This document shows positions 56,310-64,000 of a stretch of 64,000 bases of DNA, piece by piece. Source of the stretch: Mesorhizobium tianshanense (GTDB taxonomy: Bacteria > Pseudomonadota > Alphaproteobacteria > Rhizobiales > Rhizobiaceae); NCBI RefSeq assembly GCF_007830515.1, contig NZ_VLKT01000011.1, positions 74,590 to 138,589 of the forward strand. The letters are read 5' to 3'. The notes under the pieces were generated by a model. The model was not told the DNA's origin. It searched no databases and was given only the letters and a program-made list of their open reading frames with translations. The translations under genes and the position numbers were made by a program. Position 1 is the first letter of the stretch. Every line of letters starts with the position of its first letter.

Positions 56310-56347
56310 GGGCAAACCAGCCGGCGGTGCTGCCGGCTGGTTTGCCC
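56310..56347 (-). terminator. Strong hairpin after the small secreted protein gene
   Basis: A perfect 16-bp stem (GGGCAAACCAGCCGGC / GCCGGCTGGTTTGCCC) with a 6-nt loop, 46 bp past the stop of the minus-strand gene at 56393. Only a short pyrimidine tract (CCCTTC) follows, so efficiency as an intrinsic terminator is uncertain. Confidence 0.6.
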
Positions 56348-56392
56348 TGCATTGGATCCGTGGGAGGATGCGGAGCTGCGGTGTTGGTCCTG

Positions 56393-56683
56393 CTATCGGC
56401 CCGCCCAGCTATCGCGCTGGCGGGTACTCATGCCCTGCCACCATGACGGGCTCACGACTTCAACTCGATCATAGGCGGAATTGGTCTTCTGGATTTCGCC
56501 ATTGTCGAGCACTCGGTAAGATATGTCGGGGTTGGATGCCGATTTCGCGGTTTCGCCCGCCGATCCATGACCCTGCAATACCCTGTCGATGCCGGAGCTT
56601 GTCGGGTTCGTGCCGCTGCTGGCGACACTGGTCGAGGTCATTGCCGCGAAGACTATCAATGCATATCCGATGGTGTGTTTCAT
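56393..56683 (-). CDS. Small secreted protein of unknown function
   Basis: 96 residues with AAAGGACTG upstream of the ATG. A signal peptide (MKHTIGYALIVFAAMTSTSV, cleaved after VAS) is followed by a polar 70-residue chain (NPDISYRVLDNGEIQKTNSA; SPSWWQGMSTRQRDSW) without cysteines. Not recognised. It lies between a copper-type two-component system and copper-protein genes. Confidence 0.65.
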   Translation of the reverse strand: MKHTIGYALIVFAAMTSTSVASSGTNPTSSGIDRVLQGHGSAGETAKSASNPDISYRVLDNGEIQKTNSAYDRVEVVSPSWWQGMSTRQRDSWAGR

Positions 56684-57209
56684 GGTTCAGTCCTTTTGTC
56701 GAAAGCGAGCGTTCGAACGCTCAGCAACAACAGGCTGCCGGGTCGAATTCACGGGTACCTTCCCTCGGATTTACATTTTTGTGATTCTCATGCGTCGCCG
56801 CGACTGAAGCCGAAGTCGGGAAGATCAGCTTCTGAAATGCCATATGTTGAACGGCTGTCGCAGTTTCTCTTGCGCCGATGCATGGCCATCCAATGCGGCT
56901 TCAAAGGCAAAAGAGCGCGCGTGCAAGCAGACGTCATGAAAAACGGAGTCTGACTGTCGCGTCTGCTTGAGGCGCCGAGATCGTCGCACAGGGGTTGCGT
57001 CGGCCGTCCGCTATTCCATTCCTGATTCAGGAGTTCTGCAGCGAGGTTGACGACCACTCGCAGGTGGCCACGAGCCATACACAAGCCTTACAAAAATGTA
57101 TGAAAAATGTTGTGGCGGATGGCGGCTTCGAGCAATACCGTTCTTGCAACGGCCTTCGTTGACCCGTGCTCGAATCTCGGTATTGAAGCAATATCCTTGG
57201 ATCGTCGGA

Positions 57210-57225
57210 GGTGTCGATCGACACC
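57210..57225. repeat. 16-bp perfect palindrome
   Basis: GGTGTCGATCGACACC is fully self-complementary. It directly abuts the multicopper-oxidase fragment and may mark the truncation point or act as an operator. Confidence 0.6.
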
Positions 57226-57226
57226 C

Positions 57227-57470
57227 CCCGCCGGTGCAATGCGGGCATATGAGTTCGAAGCCAGATACGATGGCGACTGGGCGATCCATTGCCATAAGTC
57301 GCACCACACAATGAACGCCATGGGCCACGACGTGCCCACGTTCATCGGCGTCGACAACTCGAAGGTCACCGACAAGGTCGGCCGGTCCAGCCCGAATACA
57401 TCGCCCGGCAACGCACGGCGGTCACGGCAAACAGGGATGAGAACCCGAAACCCTCAACCTCAACAATGAG
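57227..57470 (+). pseudogene. C-terminal fragment of a multicopper oxidase (CopA-type)
   Basis: The frame reads RAYEFEARYDGDWAIHCHKS HH and TMNAMGHDVPTFIGVDNSK. HCHxxxHxxxxM-type spacing is the type 1/trinuclear copper-ligand block at the C-terminus of periplasmic multicopper oxidases. The three upstream cupredoxin domains are missing. After about 57375 the likely native tail (QPEYIARQRTAVTANRDENP) continues in another frame. It is a relic placed directly ahead of the cupredoxin gene. Confidence 0.75.
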
Positions 57471-57482
57471 AGAAAGTGCAGC

Positions 57483-57971
57483 ATGAAACGTATAATCGCA
57501 GCGGCCGTTTTGATGGCGGTCAGTTCCGGAGCAGCTCTTGCCGGTGGAACCCACGCCGGAGGCCATGGCGACAAAGCCGCCGCAATGCCGATTGGCAACC
57601 CTGGCGAGGCTGGCAAGGCAAAGCGGACCGTCAACATCTCGATGTCGGAGAAGGACGACGGGACGATGTTGTTCCAACCGGCCGTGCTCAAGGTGAAGAA
57701 GGGTGAGACCGTTCGCCTGAAGTTCGCCAACAAGGGCCAAGTCGACCACGAATTCGTCATGGACGTCCATGACGGGATCATGGAGCACAAGGCGCTGATG
57801 GAGAAGTTCCCCGAAATGGAACACGCCGATCCCAACTCGATCCGGCTGGCTCCCGGCGCCAGAGGCGAGATCATTTGGACCTTCGCCAATGCCGGCGAAT
57901 TCGGTTTCGCCTGTCTGATACCGGGTCACTACGATTCCGGCATGAAGGGCGACATCAGCGTCGCCAACTGA
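57483..57971 (+). CDS. Periplasmic cupredoxin
   Basis: 162 residues; signal peptide MKRIIAAAVLMAVSSGAALA. The mature N-terminus is His/Gly-rich (GGTHAGGHGD), then a plastocyanin/azurin-like domain. Type 1 copper ligands are apparent as His89 (VDHEFVMD), Cys144, His149 and Met154 (FACLIPGHYDSGM). Probably binds copper in the periplasm for detoxification or delivery. A CusF-like gene follows at 26 bp; the two are likely one transcript. Confidence 0.88.
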   Translation: MKRIIAAAVLMAVSSGAALAGGTHAGGHGDKAAAMPIGNPGEAGKAKRTVNISMSEKDDGTMLFQPAVLKVKKGETVRLKFANKGQVDHEFVMDVHDGIMEHKALMEKFPEMEHADPNSIRLAPGARGEIIWTFANAGEFGFACLIPGHYDSGMKGDISVAN

Positions 57972-57997
57972 TCGCCAAAACCGCAAAGGAAACAATC

Positions 57998-58282
57998 ATG
58001 ACACCATTGATAAAGGCACTCTCGACACTCGCGCTCGTGCTCGTGCTCGGCGGCAGCGCGCTTGCGCAGGAATACGTGAAGGGCGAAGTCGTCAAGGTCG
58101 ACGCCAAACAGCAGAAGCTGACGATCAAGCATGAGCCGCTGACCAATCTAGACATGCCCGCGATGACGATGGTGTTCGTCGTCGCGGAGCAGGGCCTGCT
58201 CGATAAAGTCAAAACGGGCCAGGCGATCGAGTTCAGAGCCGACCGCGTCAACGGACGCATCACGGTCACCGGTATCAAGTGA
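57998..58282 (+). CDS. CusF-like periplasmic copper-binding protein
   Basis: 94 residues, AAAGGA upstream. Signal peptide ends GGSALA. The small beta-barrel domain contains the CusF metal site: His45, Met56 and Met58 align with His36, Met47 and Met49 of E. coli CusF. The position of its Trp44 is occupied by Met53 (DMPAMTMVF). It should bind Cu(I) as a chaperone. No CusA/CusB efflux genes are in the window. Confidence 0.85.
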   Translation: MTPLIKALSTLALVLVLGGSALAQEYVKGEVVKVDAKQQKLTIKHEPLTNLDMPAMTMVFVVAEQGLLDKVKTGQAIEFRADRVNGRITVTGIK

Positions 58283-58462
58283 TCCGGCATCAGTGCCGCG
58301 CCATCTGCGGACCTTCCTAGACGCTACAGCTAACGTCGGGATTCGCAGAATCCAGACCTACATCGCCTCGTTGACAAAGTCTCCTCTCGGTCTCGAGGAA
58401 TTCGTTTTATCTCATGCTGGACAGGTATTGGCCTGCCTCGCCTCTGGACCGTGCTTCCTTGC

Positions 58463-59359
58463 CTACTCTTCGGCCGACAGCACATTGCGCGCGGCATAGA
58501 GTTCCGCCGTGAAATCGGTGATCAGAGCCGCGTTGATGCCGTCTGGCGGTCGCAGGATCAGCGCTCGGAAATGGACCGCCGGCTCGAATGGTGTCGCGAT
58601 AATGCCAGCGATCATGCGGTCGGCGATAACGGACGGATTAACCAGGCCGATTCCCATGCCTCTTGCAGCAAGAATGGCGATCGTCAGGCCATAGGGGGTC
58701 TCGATCAGGATGCGCGGGCGCACGCCATGCGCGGCGAAGACCTTGTCCATCGCAACCCGCACCGTGTCCTCCGGTGACAGTGCCAGGAACGCCTCGTCGG
58801 CGAGATCGGTTGGCGTGATCACCGCTTTCTCCGCCAGTCGATGGTTCTTCGGCATCACGCAAACCGCGCGCGGCGTGTTGAAGACGCTGTGGAGCACACC
58901 GCTCGTGTCCACCTCGTCAGCGGCGAGCCCGATGTCGAAACTGCCTGAAGCCACCAGATCGCGCACCACATTTGAGGTGCGCACCTGATAGCTGATGCGC
59001 ACCTGCGGATGCTTGCGCGAAAAGGCCACGATGGCGCGCGGCACTAGCCCATGCCCCAGTGCCGACAGGCTGGCGACACGGATCGTCCCCGTGCCCACTT
59101 CCTTGATCTGGGCCGCGCGCAGCTTCAGCCGGTCGAGACCGACCAGATTAGCCTTCACTTCTGCATGGAAAAGTTCGCCTTCGCGCGTGGCTACCAGCCT
59201 GCCGCGGATGCGGTCGAACAACTTGAAGCCGAGTTCGGCCTCTAACTTCGCGAGCGAGCGGCTGATCGCTGGCTGCGAGGTGTCGAGCAGCGTTGCGGCA
59301 GCGCCAGCGCCGCGTGTGATCATGATTGCGTTGAAGACATCGACGTCGTGCAGGTTCAT
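58463..59359 (-). CDS. LysR-family transcriptional regulator
   Basis: 298 residues. N-terminal helix-turn-helix (GAGAAATLLDTSQPAISRSL) and a LysR effector domain (GTIRVASLSALGHGLVPRAI). Divergent, 79 bp apart, from the cystathionine beta-lyase-like gene and its amino-acid transporter. It therefore probably controls them in response to a sulfur or basic amino acid, as relatives of the OccR/CysB groups do. Confidence 0.92.
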   Translation of the reverse strand: MNLHDVDVFNAIMITRGAGAAATLLDTSQPAISRSLAKLEAELGFKLFDRIRGRLVATREGELFHAEVKANLVGLDRLKLRAAQIKEVGTGTIRVASLSALGHGLVPRAIVAFSRKHPQVRISYQVRTSNVVRDLVASGSFDIGLAADEVDTSGVLHSVFNTPRAVCVMPKNHRLAEKAVITPTDLADEAFLALSPEDTVRVAMDKVFAAHGVRPRILIETPYGLTIAILAARGMGIGLVNPSVIADRMIAGIIATPFEPAVHFRALILRPPDGINAALITDFTAELYAARNVLSAEE

Positions 59360-59412
59360 GGATAAGCCATATCAAAAACGGATGAACTTTATCGTTGCGG
59401 TCATAGATAGCA

Positions 59413-59442
59413 ATGGGCGAGATGGCTATGGTTTGCCTATGA
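59413..59442 (+). CDS. Possible Met/Cys-containing leader peptide
   Basis: A nine-codon frame, MGEMAMVCL, whose TGA overlaps the ATG of the PLP-enzyme gene (ATGA at 59439). Three Met and one Cys in nine codons ahead of a sulfur-amino-acid gene are suggestive, but no clear ribosome site precedes it. Confidence 0.25.
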   Translation: MGEMAMVCL

Positions 59443-60653
59443 CCCAGCGCGACGACACCTCCCATGTCCATCCTCCCAAGCGTTCGCAAGAGCCATTCCA
59501 GTCGTTGGCGATGCCTGTTGAGCGTGCGTCGACCGTCATCTTCGACGATCTGGAATCCTTCGAACGTCGCGTCGCGCGTCTGTATGACGGCTTCAGCTAC
59601 GGGCTCTACGGCACGCCGACCAGCCGTCAGTTGGAGGATCATATCGCCATGCTGGAGCACGCGACGCGCGCGCTTATCGTCCCTTCTGGCATGGCAGCCA
59701 TCGTGCTGGCGACCATGGCCACCTGCCGCGGCGGCGACCGGGTGCTGATGCCTGAAACACTTTACGGTCCGGCGCGCGACATGATGGCCCGTTTTCTGGG
59801 GCCGCTCGGCATCCACGCCGTTTCCTATGATCCCCGGCTCGACGCTGGAATAGCTGCGCTGCTTGACGACACGACACGGCTGGTGTGGGTGGAATCGCCG
59901 GGCTCGACCACCTTGGAGGTGCAGGACGTGCCGGCCATCGTGGCAGTAGCTCACAAGGCCGGCGCATTGGTGGCGGCGGACAATACCTGGGCTTCGCACC
60001 TGCTGTTCAAGCCGCTCGACTACAACGTCGACATCTCTATGCAGGCGCTTTCCAAACATGCCGGCGGCCATGGCGATCTGCTAATGGGTTCGCTCGCCGT
60101 GCGTGATGAGGCTCTGTTCCGGCGCCTCAAGGATACGGCGCGATTTCTCGGTTACGGCGTTTCGCCAGAAGACTGCGCGCTATGCGAGCGCGGCTTGATG
60201 ACCATGCCGGTGCGCATGCGACACGCCGACGCCACGGCCCGCAGCATCATGGAGTGGCTGTCAGGGCGGACCGAAATCGCCCAGCTCCTTCACCCGTGCC
60301 TGCCGGACCACCCCGGCCACGCTGTCTGGAAACGCGACTTCGCCGGTTCGGCGGGTGTGTTCTCCTTCGTGCTACGGCCGGAACTGGCCCCGCTCCAATC
60401 GAAAGTTCTCGCTCGCATGCGCCTGTTCAGGCTGGGCGCGAGCTGGGGCGGTGTGCATTCGTTGATCTCGGTCAGCGATCCGCGAAGAGACCGGCCCGCC
60501 CCCGATTGGCTGAAGCGTGGTCCGGTCTGGCGCCTGTCGATCGGCCTCGAGGCACCCGACGACCTGCTGGCCGATCTTTCCCAAGCCTTCGACCTTTTTG
60601 CCGAAGGCCGGCGGAACGGAGCTGCCTTGGCCGATGCCAAGGCTGCCGAGTGA
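59439..60653 (+). CDS. PLP-dependent Cys/Met-metabolism enzyme, cystathionine beta-lyase-like
   Basis: 404 residues. The active-site Lys206 lies in SMQALSKHAGGHGDLLMGS and the PLP-binding Asp181 in VAADNTWAS. YDGFSYGLYGTPTSRQLEDH and SPGSTTLEVQDVPAI are typical of the bacterial cystathionine beta-lyase/gamma-family group. The reaction would be beta-elimination of cystathionine or cystine to pyruvate, ammonia and a thiol; gamma-lyase activity is possible. Co-directional Aap-like transporter genes start 30 bp downstream, so substrate uptake and cleavage appear linked. Confidence 0.87.
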   Translation: MTQRDDTSHVHPPKRSQEPFQSLAMPVERASTVIFDDLESFERRVARLYDGFSYGLYGTPTSRQLEDHIAMLEHATRALIVPSGMAAIVLATMATCRGGDRVLMPETLYGPARDMMARFLGPLGIHAVSYDPRLDAGIAALLDDTTRLVWVESPGSTTLEVQDVPAIVAVAHKAGALVAADNTWASHLLFKPLDYNVDISMQALSKHAGGHGDLLMGSLAVRDEALFRRLKDTARFLGYGVSPEDCALCERGLMTMPVRMRHADATARSIMEWLSGRTEIAQLLHPCLPDHPGHAVWKRDFAGSAGVFSFVLRPELAPLQSKVLARMRLFRLGASWGGVHSLISVSDPRRDRPAPDWLKRGPVWRLSIGLEAPDDLLADLSQAFDLFAEGRRNGAALADAKAAE

Positions 60654-60683
60654 CAAGAAACTCAACAAACAAGGGGAATAACG

Positions 60684-61718
60684 ATGAAAACCAGAAGTTT
60701 GAAATGGATCACCGGTATCGCGATCGGGCTAGTGGGTCTGGCCACCGGCGTCGGCGACGTGTCGGCGCAGGCCGTCGTCAACAAGATCAAGGAGCGCGGT
60801 TATGTGAGCTGCGGCGCCAGCCAAGGCGTGCCAGGTCTCTCGCGCCCCGACGAGAAAGGCTATTATCGCGGCTTCGATTCCGACATCTGCCGCGCGTTCG
60901 CGGTCGCTATCCTCGGCGACAAGGATAAGATCCGCTATGTGCCCCTCAACGCCGGCCAACGTTTCCCGGCCCTGCAGACGGGCGAGATCGACATTCTATC
61001 GCGCACATCCACCATCACGTTTACACGGGACACGGTTGTCCGTTTTGTCTGGATCAACCTCTACGACACGGACGGTGTGCTGGTGCGCAAGGCCGACAAC
61101 ATCACTGAGCCGAAACTGCTCGACGGCAAGACCGTCTGCCTGCAGGGCGGCGGCTCCCTGACCGAAAAGGCCATTGAGGAGACCGAGGAGGAATTCGGGA
61201 TTTCCATGAAGAAGGTCTACTACGACTCGACCATTCAGGCGCGTGACGCCTTCTTCGGTGGTCGTTGCGACTCCTACGTAACCGACGGCACCGCCGCGGC
61301 AGGCCAGCGTGCCTCCGTGGCCAAGAATCCGGACGACTACGACATCCTCAAGGTCGGCCACGCCGCTGAACCCAATGGCGTCGCTGTCGCGCGCGGCGAC
61401 GACCAGCTCTTCGACGTGGTGCGCTGGACGATGAACGCCCTGTTCTGGGCCGAGGCCAACGGCATCACCGCGCAGAACGTCGATGAAAAGCTCGCTGCGG
61501 GCAATCCGGAGATCAAACGGGTGCTTGGCGAAGAGCCCGGCTTTGGCGCGCCGCTCGGGCTGGACGACAAATGGGCCTACAACGTCATCAAGCAGATGGG
61601 CAACTATGCCGAAATCTGGGACCAGAACCTGGGCAAGGACAGCACGCTCAAGGTCGAACGCGGCATGAATGCGCTGTGGAAAGACGGCGGTCTCAACTAT
61701 CCCTTCCCATGGGATTGA
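60684..61718 (+). CDS. aapJ: Amino-acid ABC transporter binding protein, AapJ-like
   Basis: 344 residues with AAGGGG before the ATG and a signal peptide (cleaved after DVSA). AapJ-class blocks: VSCGASQGVPGLSRPDEKGY, GFDSDICRAFAVAILGD, DILSRTSTITFTRDT, CLQGGGSLTEKAIE and FGGRCDSYVTDGTAAAGQRA. Periplasmic receptor for L-amino acids; the neighbouring lyase suggests sulfur amino acids here. Confidence 0.88.
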   Translation: MKTRSLKWITGIAIGLVGLATGVGDVSAQAVVNKIKERGYVSCGASQGVPGLSRPDEKGYYRGFDSDICRAFAVAILGDKDKIRYVPLNAGQRFPALQTGEIDILSRTSTITFTRDTVVRFVWINLYDTDGVLVRKADNITEPKLLDGKTVCLQGGGSLTEKAIEETEEEFGISMKKVYYDSTIQARDAFFGGRCDSYVTDGTAAAGQRASVAKNPDDYDILKVGHAAEPNGVAVARGDDQLFDVVRWTMNALFWAEANGITAQNVDEKLAAGNPEIKRVLGEEPGFGAPLGLDDKWAYNVIKQMGNYAEIWDQNLGKDSTLKVERGMNALWKDGGLNYPFPWD

Positions 61719-61779
61719 GCCTTGGTCGGGGCGTGCCGGGCGCGCGCCCCTTCCCTTCAATCGATGAACCGAGGCCGGC

Positions 61780-62895
61780 ATGTTAAGCGACGCCAAGACC
61801 AGATCGATCATCATTCAAGGCATGTTGGTGACGGCTGTCATCGCTTTCGCCGCGCTGCTGGTCTCCACCACCTTCGCCAATCTAAAGGCGCGCGGTATCC
61901 CGATTGGCTTCGATTTCCTGACGATGCCGTCCAGGATCATCATTTCCGAGGCCATCCTCACCTATAAATCGCGCGATCCCTACTTTTGGGCGATCGTTGT
62001 CGGGCTGGCCAACACGGTCTTCATTTCCGCTCTTGTCATCTTCTTCTCCTCCGTCCTTGGCCTCGTCGTCGGCATCACCCGGCTGAGCAGCAATCCCCTG
62101 GCAGCCGGTACCTGCCGTGTCTGGGTTGAAATAGCCCGCAACTCACCGCCGATCGTCCTTCTGATTTTCCTCTATTCGTTGTGGTGGAAGGTTCTGCCGC
62201 CGGTCGGCGAAGCGCTGAATCCGCTGCCCGGTGTTTACGCATCCATGCGCGGCTTCGTCGTGCCGGCGATCAGCATCGACATCGGCATGACAGGCGCGCT
62301 GATCATCCTGTTCGCCCTGACGCTCGCCGCGCTCGGCTACGGTCTCGCCCGGAGTGGTCGCTTGCCGCCTTTGGTTGTGCCGGCAATCCTGGCTGCCGGC
62401 GTCGTGGGACTGTGGCTCGCCGATATTCGCTTCGCCGTCGATTTCCCGGTCTTCACGGGTTCGAACTTCCGGGGCGGCAGTGAACTGACGCCCGAGCTCA
62501 GCACCATCCTCGTCGGCCTCACGATCTACACCACCGGTTTCGTGGCCGAGATCGTACGCGGCGGTGTTCTGTCGGTCGGCCGCGGCCAGTGGGACGCCGG
62601 CCATTCGCTCGGCCTGTCACGTGGCAAGATCCTGCGGCTGGTCGTCATCCCGCAGATGCTGCGGGTGATCGTCCCGCCGCTCAACAGCCAGTACATCAAT
62701 GTCGTCAAGAATTCGACGCTGGCGATCGCCGTCGGCTACCCGGACTTCCTCGCGGTGATGAATACCATCATCAGCAAGTCCAGCCATTCGATCGAAGGCG
62801 TCTTCATCATCCTCGGCGCCTATCTCGCCCTCAATCTTACCCTGTCGAGCGCGGCCAACTGGTACAACCGCCGCATCGCCATCGTGGAGCGGTGA
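61780..62895 (+). CDS. aapQ: Amino-acid ABC transporter permease, AapQ-like
   Basis: 371 residues; GAGG precedes the ATG. The long N-terminal half with several helices and the C-terminal EAA loop (GQWDAGHSLGLSRGKILRLV) followed by PPLNSQYINVVKNSTLAIA match AapQ-type permeases, which are larger than HisQ. The next permease starts 2 bp after the stop. Confidence 0.9.
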   Translation: MLSDAKTRSIIIQGMLVTAVIAFAALLVSTTFANLKARGIPIGFDFLTMPSRIIISEAILTYKSRDPYFWAIVVGLANTVFISALVIFFSSVLGLVVGITRLSSNPLAAGTCRVWVEIARNSPPIVLLIFLYSLWWKVLPPVGEALNPLPGVYASMRGFVVPAISIDIGMTGALIILFALTLAALGYGLARSGRLPPLVVPAILAAGVVGLWLADIRFAVDFPVFTGSNFRGGSELTPELSTILVGLTIYTTGFVAEIVRGGVLSVGRGQWDAGHSLGLSRGKILRLVVIPQMLRVIVPPLNSQYINVVKNSTLAIAVGYPDFLAVMNTIISKSSHSIEGVFIILGAYLALNLTLSSAANWYNRRIAIVER

Positions 62896-62897
62896 CC

Positions 62898-63986
62898 ATG
62901 GCCATGTCCCTTCCCATGTCCTCCGAGGCAACGCCGGGCCATTTCCGGTTCATCGGCCTGCGGCGCCTCGCCAAGCTGTTGTTCGGCACACCGCTCAACG
63001 CCGCGCTCACGCTGCTGTTCGGCGCGCTGCTCGTCGTCACCGTACCGCCCATGCTGCGCTGGCTGGTAATCGATGCGGTGCTCTTCGACCCCGACCCGAA
63101 TGCCTGCCGAGCAGCCACCGGCGCCTGCTGGAGCTTCATTTATGCCAAATCCGGCCAACTTCTGTTCGGCATCTATCCGTTCGACGAACGCTGGCGCCCA
63201 GCCATTGTTTGCCTGCTCATTCTGGCGCTGCTCGGCTGGTCGGTGCGTCCGGCGAGTTGGACGTCACGACTGCTGGCGCTCTGGGTGGCGGCGTTCGCTT
63301 TGATCTTCTGGCTGATGGGGGGAGGCTTCGGACTGGCCGAAGTGCCGACTTCATCCTGGGGCGGTCTGCCGGTGACGCTGATCTTGACCGTCGTCGCCAT
63401 CGGCATCGCCTTTCCGGTCGGCATCCTGCTCGCGCTGGCAAGGCGCTCGACCCTGCCGGCCGTCCGGGTCGGCGCGGTGGTGCTGATCGAATCCGTGCGC
63501 GGACTGCCATTGCTGTCCATCCTATTCGTGGCGTCGATCATGATGCCGCTGTTCTTGCCCGAGGCGCTACTGCCCGACAAATTCGTGCGCGCGCTTGTCG
63601 CGCTCACCATCTTCGCGGCTGCCTATCTCGCCGAAGTGATCCGCGGCGGCCTGCAGGCCATCCCGAACGGGCAGTATGAGGCGGCGGCGGCGCTCGGCCT
63701 GCCCTTTTGGCACACACAACGTCTGGTCATCCTGCCGCAGGCCATTCGGGTGGTGATCCCTGCGCTCGCCAACACCATCATCGTCATGATCAAGAATACG
63801 AGCCTTGTCCTGGTCATCGGGCTGTTCGACCTGATCAGTTCAGGCAAGGCTGCACTGGCCGACCCCGAATGGCCGTCGCCGGCGGCCGAGACCTTTCTCT
63901 TCATTGGCGCGATCTTCTTTGCGCTGTCCTTCTCCTTCGCCCGCTTCGCCGATTTCCTGGAGCGGCGGGGCCCGGCCGCTCACTAG
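62898..63986 (+). CDS. aapM: Amino-acid ABC transporter permease, AapM-like
   Basis: 362 residues. N-terminal extension with YAKSGQLLFGIYPFDERWRP, then permease core with ESVRGLPLLSILFVASIMMP and the EAA loop NGQYEAAAALGLPFWHTQRL, ending SFARFADFLERRG. Pairs with AapQ. The ATPase gene aapP is expected immediately to the right of the window. Confidence 0.9.
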   Translation: MAMSLPMSSEATPGHFRFIGLRRLAKLLFGTPLNAALTLLFGALLVVTVPPMLRWLVIDAVLFDPDPNACRAATGACWSFIYAKSGQLLFGIYPFDERWRPAIVCLLILALLGWSVRPASWTSRLLALWVAAFALIFWLMGGGFGLAEVPTSSWGGLPVTLILTVVAIGIAFPVGILLALARRSTLPAVRVGAVVLIESVRGLPLLSILFVASIMMPLFLPEALLPDKFVRALVALTIFAAAYLAEVIRGGLQAIPNGQYEAAAALGLPFWHTQRLVILPQAIRVVIPALANTIIVMIKNTSLVLVIGLFDLISSGKAALADPEWPSPAAETFLFIGAIFFALSFSFARFADFLERRGPAAH

Positions 63987-64000
63987 GAATGCTACAATGT

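Overview
The window reads as a chromosomal segment of a GC-rich alphaproteobacterium, most likely a Mesorhizobium-like member of the Rhizobiales. This rests on gene content and style: tetritol and tetronate catabolism with an RbsABC-type importer, an Aap-type amino-acid importer, a candidate Rhizobiales sRNA with anti-Shine-Dalgarno loops, FixK/FNR boxes, a FecR plus CHASE2-cyclase pair, and rhizobial intergenic palindromes. Species cannot be named from the sequence alone.

Layout. 1-0.8 kb: 3' end of glutaryl-CoA dehydrogenase. 0.9-7.6 kb: a tight three-gene block (transglutaminase plus DUF2126 amidoligase; circularly permuted ATP-grasp plus alpha-E; a second transglutaminase), which is the best candidate here for a poorly described biochemical system. 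7.7-10.6 kb: topoisomerase IB and a DGPF/ECF42 sigma pair. 10.7-12.3 kb: an ALDH7-type aldehyde dehydrogenase. 12.4-24.3 kb: a C4 polyol / sugar-acid locus. It holds an FGGY kinase, a DeoR regulator, a GlpD-like dehydrogenase, a DUF2291 protein and an RbsABC-type transporter. These are driven by two nearly identical promoter/operator elements and face an otnK-otnC-otnI operon. 24.6-26.4 kb: a candidate anti-SD sRNA, then a small FixK/FNR-box cluster with two tiny proteins and a universal stress protein. 26.6-36.1 kb: an AI-2E family exporter, a formamidase-like hydrolase with a stand-alone Lrp/AsnC sensor domain, and an aromatic acid-CoA ligase with a five-gene HAAT importer.

36.2-50 kb is a decayed accessory zone. 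It contains frameshifted genes, recombinase and IS3 remnants, an intact tRNA-Ser(UGA) gene and three tRNA 3'-half fragments. It also holds fragments of SRAP, ParB, PrtN and a 2-hydroxyacid dehydrogenase, and an AraC/GyrI pseudogene. Functional islands persist inside it: FecR/CHASE2 cyclase, a pentapeptide protein, a glutaredoxin, an AhpD-like protein, a lipoprotein and a Vgb-like propeller.

50.3-64 kb: a VOC protein, a LysR/NmrA divergent pair, a dead alpha/beta hydrolase, and a two-component system next to copper genes (cupredoxin, CusF-like protein, multicopper-oxidase fragment). It closes with a LysR-controlled cystathionine beta-lyase-like gene followed by AapJQM-type amino-acid transport genes that run off the right edge.

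All functional names come from reading motifs and gene order by eye; no database search was run.
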